Assembly: GCA_009775705.1 (NCBI GenBank)
Contig: VSQE01000012.1
Location: 1-38,080 of the forward strand
Direction of reading: 5' to 3'
DNA length: 38,080 nucleotides
From: Prevotellamassilia sp.
GTDB lineage: Bacteria > Bacteroidota > Bacteroidia > Bacteroidales > Bacteroidaceae
Below, piece by piece: positions 31,444 through 38,080 of this stretch; positions within the stretch are counted from its first letter, which is position 1, and each line of letters opens with the position of its first letter. The notes under the pieces were generated by a model. The model was given only the letters and a program-made list of their open reading frames with translations, ran no database searches and was not told the origin of the DNA. The translations under genes and the position numbers were made by a program.

Positions 31444-33738
31444 ATGAGACATACAGCTTTATTTCTTCTGCTTTGCCTCCTTGGCTCTTTTTCCACACTG
31501 GAGGGACGCAACTACACCCGTCTTGTCAATCTTTTCATCGGGACCGGCGGTCACGGCCATACCCATCCTGCCGCCGTGGTGCCCCACGGCATGATCCAGC
31601 CCGGCCCCGACACGCGGCGACTGGGGTGGGACGCCTGTTCGGGCTACCATTATTCGGACACCACCATCAATGGTTTCGCGCATACGCGCCTCAGCGGTAC
31701 GGGGTGCGCGGACTTCGGCGATTTTCTGCTTATGCCCACCGTAGGCACTCAGGATGTCAGCTATGTCCAGCCGAAGGAGGGCGACATTGGCCGGTGTCCC
31801 TACGCTTCTTCCTTCAGCCATGAAAACGAGAAGGCCGAGCCCGGCTACTATTCCGTTTTGCTGGAACGTTACGGTGTGCGGGCCGAAATGACGGCCACGG
31901 AACGTACCGCCTTGCATCGTTTCACTTTCCCTCGTGCCGACAAAGCCGGTTTTATTCTTGATCTGGATTATGCCATACAGGAGCAATACAATCTGGAGAT
32001 GGATGTGGAAGTGGTCGATTCCTTCACAGTCCGTGCCCGTCGGCGCAGCCTTTGGTGGGCTTATAACCAGGAACTCTTTTTCGTGGCCCGTTTCTCGCGG
32101 CCGTTCACTTACGACATTCTGCGCGATACGGTGAAGACGGAACGCGGCGATGAGCCGCGCTGCAAGTTGTTGCTGCATTTCGCAACCCGTGAGGGAGAAC
32201 AGGTATTGGTGAAGGCTTCCGTGTCGGCGGTGGACTATGTCGGCGCAGAGCGGAATCTGGACTCCGAGCAGCCCGCATGGGATTTTGAAGGAACGCGCAG
32301 TGCGGCATCCCGGAAGTGGAACGAAGCATTGGCCTGCATTGACGTACAGTCGAAGGATTCTGAGGATTGTCCTTCCGAGGAAACCGTTATTTTCTATACA
32401 GCCCTCTACCACTCTTTGTTGGCTCCCTCCATTTTCTGCGATGTGGACGGCCGTTTCCGGGGGATGGACCTGGCCGTTCATACAAAGGCTGCCGGCGAGC
32501 CGGCCGAGGCTAACTATACCGTATTCTCCCTGTGGGATACCTTCCGGGCGCTCCATCCGCTTCTCTCCATCATTGATCCGGCGGCCAACGAGGCTTATAT
32601 CCGCAACCTCATCCGTAAGGGCGAGGAGGGTGGCATTGTGCCCAAGTGGGATTGTGCCTCCAACTATACGGGTTGCATGATCGGCTATCATTTTGCCTCT
32701 CTCGTGGCAGATGCTTACGCCAAAGGCTACCGGAATTTCGATGTGGAAAAGGCTTACAAAGCCTGCCGCCGCATGGCGGAGTACAATCCCGACGGGCTCA
32801 CCGCTGCCATTCCGCGTTGGAAACTCAAGACGGAAATCATGCCTGCCGCCCGTCTGTATAAGAACGAGCGCGGATATATTCCCTGCGATCTGGAGAACGA
32901 GAGTGTTGCCAAGGCTCTGGAATATGCCTATGACGACTGGTGCATTTCCCAGCTGGCCGAAGGTCTGGGAGACCGTGAGGGAGCCGCCCGTTATGCCGGA
33001 CTGTCCGAAGCGTGGAAAAACTATTATGACGATGTGACGGGATTCATGCGCGGTGTGGACAGCTTGCGCAACTGGCGTACGCCTTTCGACCCCTGCCGCT
33101 CCACGCACCGTGCCGATGATTATTGTGAGGGCAACGCATGGCAGTGGACATGGTTTGTGCCGCACGATGTGGAAGGATTGATGCGGCGCATGGGCGGTAA
33201 AAAAGTTTTTCTCTGCAAACTCGACTCGCTTTTTTCCGTCTCTTCCGAACTGACGGGCGAGAATGTCTCGGCAGATATTTCGGGGCTTGTCGGGCAGTAT
33301 GCCCACGGCAATGAGCCGAGCCACCACGTCATACATCTTTATAACTATGCCGGCCGTCCCCACCGCACGCAGGAACTGGCCGACAGCATTCTGCATTCTC
33401 TTTATGCTGCCGTTCCCGACGGACTTTCCGGCAACGAGGATTGCGGGCAGATGTCGGCCTGGTATCTGCTCAATGCCATGGGCTTTTATCAGGTTTGTCC
33501 CGGCCGTCCCGTCTATTCCATCGGCCGTCCGTTGTTTGACAGGACGGACATCCGGCTATCCCACGGAAAGACATTCTCGATACGTACTTCCGGAAATTCG
33601 CGCGAGGCGAAATACATCAAGAGCGTCCGCCTTAATGGGAAACGTCTCCGCCGTCCTTTCTTTACTCATGCCGAACTGACGGAAGGCGGAGTTATGGAGA
33701 TTGAGATGAGCAGGCGGCCTACGAAGTGGGGGCGTTAG
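31444..33738 (+). CDS. Glycoside hydrolase family 92 alpha-mannosidase
   Basis: A calcium-dependent exo-alpha-mannosidase of the GH92 family, which trims alpha-mannosides (often alpha-1,2) from N-glycans or yeast mannan. A signal peptide (MRHTALFLLLCLLGSFSTLE) is followed by the GH92 start YTRLVNLFIGTGGHGHTHPA, then VVPHGMIQPGPDTR and GFAHTRLSGTGCADFGDF. The catalytic part holds CEGNAWQWTWFVPHD with Glu562 as likely acid, and GNEDCGQMSAWYLLNAMGFY with Asn664-Glu665-Asp666. 764 residues, normal. No T9SS sorting domain is seen at the C-terminus, so it is likely periplasmic. No SusC/SusD pair is adjacent, so it is not part of a visible polysaccharide locus. Confidence 0.95.
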   Translation: MRHTALFLLLCLLGSFSTLEGRNYTRLVNLFIGTGGHGHTHPAAVVPHGMIQPGPDTRRLGWDACSGYHYSDTTINGFAHTRLSGTGCADFGDFLLMPTVGTQDVSYVQPKEGDIGRCPYASSFSHENEKAEPGYYSVLLERYGVRAEMTATERTALHRFTFPRADKAGFILDLDYAIQEQYNLEMDVEVVDSFTVRARRRSLWWAYNQELFFVARFSRPFTYDILRDTVKTERGDEPRCKLLLHFATREGEQVLVKASVSAVDYVGAERNLDSEQPAWDFEGTRSAASRKWNEALACIDVQSKDSEDCPSEETVIFYTALYHSLLAPSIFCDVDGRFRGMDLAVHTKAAGEPAEANYTVFSLWDTFRALHPLLSIIDPAANEAYIRNLIRKGEEGGIVPKWDCASNYTGCMIGYHFASLVADAYAKGYRNFDVEKAYKACRRMAEYNPDGLTAAIPRWKLKTEIMPAARLYKNERGYIPCDLENESVAKALEYAYDDWCISQLAEGLGDREGAARYAGLSEAWKNYYDDVTGFMRGVDSLRNWRTPFDPCRSTHRADDYCEGNAWQWTWFVPHDVEGLMRRMGGKKVFLCKLDSLFSVSSELTGENVSADISGLVGQYAHGNEPSHHVIHLYNYAGRPHRTQELADSILHSLYAAVPDGLSGNEDCGQMSAWYLLNAMGFYQVCPGRPVYSIGRPLFDRTDIRLSHGKTFSIRTSGNSREAKYIKSVRLNGKRLRRPFFTHAELTEGGVMEIEMSRRPTKWGR

Positions 33739-33836
33739 GATCTTTCGTGCCGGTCCGTATAAAACTATTATTGTCCGGTAAACTTTTTGTGGAAAATGTC
33801 TATGACGACCGGAAAATAGAAATATGTTGCCGTTTT

Positions 33837-33901
33837 TTTACAAGGCGTGTCAAAACATTTACAAGGCATGTAAAAATTTTTACATGCCTTGTAAATGTTT
33901 T
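33837..33901. repeat. Three 17-bp inverted-repeat units at 21-bp pitch, incl. a perfect 50-bp palindrome
   Basis: Units TTTACA-N5-TGTAAA lie at 33858-33874 and 33879-33895, with a less perfect one (TTTACAAGGCGTGTCAA) at 33837-33853; starts are exactly 21 bp apart. The last two face each other and together form a perfect palindrome of 25 + 25 bp (33852-33876 and 33877-33901) with no spacer. It lies between convergent genes, so it may act as a two-way terminator (T-rich ends), or bind a regulator on one face of the helix. Confidence 0.8.
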
Positions 33902-33992
33902 ATGTGTATTCTGTGAAAGCGGAATCGCAATTCCCCTTCATCTGTCCGTGCTTTTATTGAAAACTATTGCTTCTACATAACAAAAGACAAGA

Positions 33993-34649
33993 CTATGCCT
34001 GTCCGCTTGAGGACAGCAGCCGTTCACCCTGCGCTTCCTCTTCAGGTCCCAGATTCATATATTTCAGCAATGCCTTCCGTGCCGCCAGTTTCAGGGCCGG
34101 CTCGTTGCCCGCCAGTTCGGCGGCCAGCTGGTCCTTCACCTCTTCGGCATCTCGTGCGGAGGGTCGCAGCCCCTGCATGAACAGGCGCGCCAGCAACAGC
34201 CATCCGCACAGGCGGAACATGCTTTCTTCGCGAGCAATCCACTCGAACACTTTTTGCGAGGCGTAGGGGAGGTGGCGGAAGAGGTAGAACACCGTGCATT
34301 CGGCCTCTTCCGTAAAGCGCATCTGTTCCACCCAGATGTCGGCCACTTCGGGCAGCAGTTCGTTGGCAGGCTGTAACATGGCTGCCAGCAACCGGCACTC
34401 GCGTATGTCCTCATGGCGCAGGGCCGAGGCCAGTGTCGCGGTATGGGGCAGCTCTTCGGCCAGTTCGCCCAGTCGCGGCAGGTCCACTCCGAAATTCACC
34501 TTATAGGTTAGTCCCTTCTCGCGCATCGAGGTGCTGACGATACCGTTCATCACTCCACGCAGGCGGCGTTTCACATCACGCACCTGTGCGGCCAGCGTCT
34601 CCCGGTCATCTGCCGGACGACCGGAGCAATCGGATATTTCTTCTTTCAT
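33993..34649 (-). CDS. Putative DNA alkylation repair (AlkD-like, HEAT-repeat) protein
   Basis: A 218-residue, mostly helical protein. The segment RRLRGVMNGIVSTSMREKGL, then TYKVNFGVDLPRLGELAEEL, resembles Bacteroidota proteins annotated as AlkD-like DNA glycosylases; the remainder is helical pairs as in HEAT repeats (HEDIRECRLLAAMLQP, then VFYLFRHLPYASQKVFEWIA). The typical catalytic residues cannot be fixed by eye, so enzymatic activity is unproven. ATG at 34649 is chosen because a -7 box TATCTTTG (34672-34679, minus) lies just upstream, inside the longer frame. Convergent with the GH92 gene and divergent from the HD-domain gene. Confidence 0.6.
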   Translation of the reverse strand: MKEEISDCSGRPADDRETLAAQVRDVKRRLRGVMNGIVSTSMREKGLTYKVNFGVDLPRLGELAEELPHTATLASALRHEDIRECRLLAAMLQPANELLPEVADIWVEQMRFTEEAECTVFYLFRHLPYASQKVFEWIAREESMFRLCGWLLLARLFMQGLRPSARDAEEVKDQLAAELAGNEPALKLAARKALLKYMNLGPEEEAQGERLLSSSGQA

Positions 34650-34671
34650 GATGGCAAATGTTTTGTGACTG

Positions 34672-34765
34672 CAAAGATACGGATAAATGTGATACCTTGC
34701 CGTTATCGCTCGGGATGAAATCTCCGGTTGTAGAGTCGGAATGTTAAAAAGAAAAGTTATCTTTG
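34672..34765. promoter_or_regulatory. Divergent -7 boxes of the AlkD-like and PgpH-like genes
   Basis: TATCTTTG occurs on minus (34672-34679) and on plus (34758-34765), each 22 to 67 bp before the chosen start of its gene. No good TTTG is seen at the -33 positions. Both boxes lie within longer open frames, which argues against the longer starts. Confidence 0.5.
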
Positions 34766-34831
34766 CAGGGCGTGGTGTCTGTTCCGAGAGAAACGACATA
34801 CGCGTCAAATAAACCAAACGAAAAGACCTGT

Positions 34832-36970
34832 ATGAACGACAAAAGTTTTTGGGCAAGACCCCGTGTCAGGAAGAACATGACTTTGGGCACGACGCTGACC
34901 GTGGCGCTGGCTCTGCTCCTTTACTTCCTTCCCCGCGAAAGCAAGTTCGGATACGAGTATGAGCTGAACAAGCCTTGGCGTTATGCGCCGCTGATTGCCT
35001 CGTATGACTTCCCCATCTACAAGAGCAACCGGGAGATCCTGGCCGAGCGCGATAGCGTCATCAAGGAATTCATGCCTTTTTTTAAGACCGATTCCCGTAT
35101 CGTGAAGCAGCAGACCGAGGCCCTGCGTACAGATTTCTACAAAGGGAAGTTCAAGGGCATCCCGGCTTTCTATCTGCCTCATTTGGTGGAGAAACTCCAA
35201 GAGGTGTATGCGGCCGGGGTTATGGGAACGGAGGACTTCGCCAGTATGTCGCAAAGTCCGGCCCGAGGTATACGGGTGGTAGAGGGTACCGAGGCCCGCA
35301 CCTATCCGTTGGGCGAGGTCTATTCCATAAGGTCGGCCTATGAATATATCATGTTCAGCGATACGGCCCGTTTCTCGCGCGAACTGCTCACGCGTTGCAA
35401 TGTCAACAATTATCTGGTCCCCAATCTGACCTACGACAGCGAGAAGACCAACTCTGCCCGCGACGACCTGTTGGCTACCGTATCGCCGGCCAGCGGCATG
35501 GTGCAGAGTGGACAGAAGATCATTGACCGCGGGGAGATTGTGGATGCCGCGAGAGTGAAGATTCTTGACTCTTTTGAGAAGGAGAGCGAACGCCGCAACG
35601 ACCCGACGGACGATTTCTGGATTCTGCTGGGCGGACAGGCCCTTTTCATCACGGCCATGTTGACGTTGTTCGTGGTTTATCTGAACCTGTTCCGTCGCCG
35701 CTATCTGGATTCGCCACACAGCATACTGTTGCTGTTCTCACTCATAACGATCTTTCCTCTGTTGAGCTATCTCATCGCCACGGATAACCTGTTCAGCGTC
35801 TACCTGCTTCCCTTTGCCATAATTCCGATGTTCGTGCGTATCTTCATGGATTCGCGTACAGCCTTTATGGCGCTTGTCACAGCGGTGTTGCTCACGTTGC
35901 TGCCCCTTCACGGGACCTTCGAGTTCGTGCTGGTGCAGATCGTGGCAGGCCTTACGGCCATCTACTCACTGAAGGAACTGACGGAACGTTCCCAACTGCT
36001 GCGTGTGGTGGCGACGGTTACGGCTTCGAGTCTGCTCATCACGCTGGCCTACGAACTGTCGCAAGGCATAGCTCCTGCCGATTTGGACCATTCCCATCTG
36101 GTGCATCTTGTCATCAGCGGAGCCTTGCTGCTGCTTGCCTATCCGCTTCTTTATCTGATAGAGCGTCTGTTCGGCTTCACGTCGAGTGTTACGCTGGTCG
36201 AACTTACCAACATCAACAACAACATGCTGCGGAAAATGTCGAAGGTGGCGCAGGGTACGTTCAACCATTCCATGCAGGTGGCTAATCTGGCGGCCGAGGT
36301 GGCCAATAAGATCGGCGCCGATCCGCAGTTGGTGCGTACCGGCGCCCTGTATCACGACATTGGGAAAATGCTCAATCCGGCCTTTTTCACGGAGAACCAG
36401 AGCGGTGTGAATCCGCACGACAGTTTGCCCGAGGAGCGCAGTGCGGAGATTATCATCAGCCATGTCACGGAAGGGGCTAAGTTGGCCGAAAAGTATCATT
36501 TGCCCAAGATGATCCGCGACTTCATTACCACGCATCATGGCCGCAGCAAGACGAAGTATTTTTCCATTCAGTGGGAGAACAAGCATCCGGGTGAGGAGAT
36601 AGACGAGCGGAAATTCACTTATCCCGGTCCCAATCCCTTTACGCGCGAGCAGGCCATCCTGATGATGTGCGATGCCGTAGAGGCCTCGTCGCGCAGTCTG
36701 AAGGAGATAACAGAGGAGAATCTCACGGAACTGGTAAACCGTATCATTGACGGACAGATCAAGGAAGGTTTTTTCAGGGAGTGTCCCATCACGTTCCGTG
36801 ATATTGCCGATGCGAAAAGGGTGTTGGTAGAGAGTTTGAAAACCATTTATCATACACGCATTTCTTATCCTCAGCCGGTGCGCGAGGAGGAAAAGGCCGG
36901 TTGGAAGAAGGAAGATGCTCCGCGCGGAAGTCTTTTCGGTACTGGCCTGCACCGTACGTGGAAACGCTGA
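34832..36970 (+). CDS. PgpH/YqfF-type 7TM HD-domain phosphohydrolase
   Basis: A 712-residue membrane protein of the 7TMR-HD family, whose Listeria member PgpH hydrolyses cyclic di-AMP. A first membrane helix lies near 18-35, then an extracytoplasmic 7TMR-HDED domain (about 45-260), seven hydrophobic helices (about 265-455) and a cytoplasmic HD domain: H479 in FNHSMQVANLAAEVANKIGA, the HD pair 508-509 in LYHDIGKMLNP, then ISHVTEGAKLAEKYH and TTHHGRSKT. The HD metal ligands are intact. ATG 34832 is preferred over an upstream TTG at 34763, which lies in the -7 box. The substrate (c-di-AMP) is known for relatives, inferred here. Confidence 0.93.
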   Translation: MNDKSFWARPRVRKNMTLGTTLTVALALLLYFLPRESKFGYEYELNKPWRYAPLIASYDFPIYKSNREILAERDSVIKEFMPFFKTDSRIVKQQTEALRTDFYKGKFKGIPAFYLPHLVEKLQEVYAAGVMGTEDFASMSQSPARGIRVVEGTEARTYPLGEVYSIRSAYEYIMFSDTARFSRELLTRCNVNNYLVPNLTYDSEKTNSARDDLLATVSPASGMVQSGQKIIDRGEIVDAARVKILDSFEKESERRNDPTDDFWILLGGQALFITAMLTLFVVYLNLFRRRYLDSPHSILLLFSLITIFPLLSYLIATDNLFSVYLLPFAIIPMFVRIFMDSRTAFMALVTAVLLTLLPLHGTFEFVLVQIVAGLTAIYSLKELTERSQLLRVVATVTASSLLITLAYELSQGIAPADLDHSHLVHLVISGALLLLAYPLLYLIERLFGFTSSVTLVELTNINNNMLRKMSKVAQGTFNHSMQVANLAAEVANKIGADPQLVRTGALYHDIGKMLNPAFFTENQSGVNPHDSLPEERSAEIIISHVTEGAKLAEKYHLPKMIRDFITTHHGRSKTKYFSIQWENKHPGEEIDERKFTYPGPNPFTREQAILMMCDAVEASSRSLKEITEENLTELVNRIIDGQIKEGFFRECPITFRDIADAKRVLVESLKTIYHTRISYPQPVREEEKAGWKKEDAPRGSLFGTGLHRTWKR

Positions 36971-36995
36971 CGTGCGGCACAAGGCCGGAACGCGC

Positions 36996-38045
36996 TCATA
37001 GCAGGTCCCGATAGGCCTCTATGGCGCGTTCAGCCGTTTTCAGAGCCTCTTCGAGCGGGAAGGGCAGTTCCCCGCCTGAAGCGTTGAGATGACCGCCGCC
37101 GTTGAAGAACCTCTCTGCCATTTGGTTGCAGGGAAAGTCATCTACCGAACGCAGAGATACACGTATTACGTCCTTTTCCGTGTCTTCGCGCAGGGAAATG
37201 CTGACGCGCATGCCTTTTACTTGTAGCGGCATGTTGACCAGTCCTTCGGCATCGCCGCGGATAAATTGGAAGCGTTTCATCTCTTCCCGTGTCAGGGTGA
37301 AGATAGAGGCGCGTCCGTCTGCCAGGAATTGCAGTTTTTCGTATAGAATGTATCCCGTCAGCCTCATGCGTTGTTCCGAGTAGTTGTTATAGACGTTGCG
37401 GTATATCTTGTCCTTGTTGATGCCTTTTGTGAGCAAAAGGCTGATGATGAGATAAATCTCCGGGTCTGACGAACTGTAGGTGAATCCGCCCGTGTCTGTC
37501 ATCATGCCGGTGTAGATAGCTGCCGCTCCGTGTGTTGTCATGTTTTCGAAGCCGCCCAATTGATGGATCAGGCGGAACACAAGTTCCGATGTGGAACTCT
37601 TCTCGGGGTGAGAGATGATGAAATCGGCCATTTGGCGGTCGGGGTCCAGATGGTGGTCGATGATGACTCGTGTGGCTTTGGTGGCGGCAATGGCCTCGCC
37701 CATTTCCTGTAAGCGGCTCAGCGCGTTGAAGTCCAGACAGAAAATGAGATCGGCGTCTCTGATGATTCTTTTTGCGCGTTCCTGTTGTCGGGCGTAAAAG
37801 ATGATGGTGTTGGTGCCCGGAATCCATTGCAGGAAGTCGGGGAAGGGGTTGGGCAGTACGATATTCACCTGTTTGCCCAGTCCGGTCAGGTATTCTGCCA
37901 GACCGAGGCAGGAACCGACGGCATCGCCGTCAGGACCACGGTGGGCGCAGAGAAGTATGCGGCGCGAGTTCTGTATGATGCGCATGAACTCGAAAGTTTC
38001 CTGAGGGGAGAGCAGGGGAGCAAGCATGGGGCAAGAGTTGTTCAT
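36996..38045 (-). CDS. DHH/DHHA1-family phosphoesterase (NrnA/pAp phosphatase-like)
   Basis: A 349-residue enzyme of the bifunctional oligoribonuclease/pAp phosphatase type, which degrades nanoRNA, pAp or pApA (the first product of c-di-AMP breakdown). Motifs are intact: CAHRGPDGDAVGS with His35, Asp39 and Asp41, FCLDFN, the DHH signature VIIDHHLDPDR, GMMTDTGGFTYSS, and the DHHA1 glycine-rich end FFNGGGHLNASGGELPF. It is convergent with the PgpH-like gene, only 25 bp apart. The two could act in one route, from c-di-AMP to pApA to AMP, but this link is inference. Start ATG 38045; Met7 is an alternative. Confidence 0.92.
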   Translation of the reverse strand: MNNSCPMLAPLLSPQETFEFMRIIQNSRRILLCAHRGPDGDAVGSCLGLAEYLTGLGKQVNIVLPNPFPDFLQWIPGTNTIIFYARQQERAKRIIRDADLIFCLDFNALSRLQEMGEAIAATKATRVIIDHHLDPDRQMADFIISHPEKSSTSELVFRLIHQLGGFENMTTHGAAAIYTGMMTDTGGFTYSSSDPEIYLIISLLLTKGINKDKIYRNVYNNYSEQRMRLTGYILYEKLQFLADGRASIFTLTREEMKRFQFIRGDAEGLVNMPLQVKGMRVSISLREDTEKDVIRVSLRSVDDFPCNQMAERFFNGGGHLNASGGELPFPLEEALKTAERAIEAYRDLL

Positions 38046-38080
38046 GAGGGTAGGGGTTCCGAAAATCAGAGTGAACGCAA

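Noticed and set aside
31459..33396. Minus-strand frame of 645 codons opposite the GH92 gene
   Set aside because: Shadow of the mannosidase gene; the plus frame has signal peptide and catalytic motifs, this one has none.

Overview
The window comes from a member of the Bacteroidota, most likely order Bacteroidales and a lineage with a type IX secretion system (T9SS), such as Tannerellaceae or Porphyromonadaceae. The grounds are: promoters of the TTTG-(19-20)-TAnnTTTG type before many genes, an S16 ribosomal protein with a long Ala/Glu tail, a TonB protein with the Bacteroidota N-terminus, a family GH92 mannosidase, and two T9SS genes (porQ and porZ). Assignment to a genus is inference. About 24 protein genes are present, most of them chromosomal housekeeping genes. 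I see no rRNA, tRNA, insertion sequence, CRISPR array or prophage.

Layout. Bases 1-1725 (minus) hold the N-terminal 575 residues of a large secreted protein that runs off the left edge. After an 875-bp non-coding region comes a minus-strand run from 10747 down to 2601: dxs, trkA, trkH, a DUF2461 protein, a GIN-domain lipoprotein and dipeptidyl peptidase III. An OPT-family transporter and rpsP follow on plus. The minus-strand group porQ-cmk-ispH-manA (17466 to 13884) lies back to back with a plus-strand operon of tonB-like, polyprenyl synthase, tatD and a fucosyltransferase-like gene (17603-21054). After a 524-bp non-coding region come leuS, a YitT-family membrane protein, rdgB and porZ (21579-28360), then HU, the butyrate pair ptb-buk, and a GH92 mannosidase. 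The right end has an AlkD-like gene (minus), a PgpH-type HD phosphohydrolase (plus) and a DHH-family phosphoesterase (minus).

The most interesting material is non-coding. The two long intergenic regions each contain a 223-bp cassette (2239-2461 and 21164-21386, both reading on minus). They align without gaps at about 71% identity (158/223, hand count). Each has, in order on the minus strand, the palindrome GTTAATTAAC, a perfect Bacteroidota promoter with 20-bp spacing, a predicted RNA of about 45 nt ending in an intrinsic terminator whose stem covaries between copies, a conserved linker, four A-tract/T-tract units of about 21 bp, and a conserved AAAGTTTAAC end. A third unit of similar design (promoter, about 60-nt RNA, terminator; unrelated sequence) lies at 28939-29036 on minus. 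Separately, three inverted-repeat units TTTACA-N5-TGTAAA occur at an exact 21-bp pitch after the mannosidase gene, two of them inside a perfect 50-bp palindrome (33852-33901).

Functional links: dxs, ispH and the polyprenyl synthase cover three steps of isoprenoid and quinone/lipid carrier supply; trkA and trkH form a potassium uptake system; porQ and porZ act together at the T9SS surface attachment complex; ptb and buk convert butyryl-CoA to butyrate with ATP gain.
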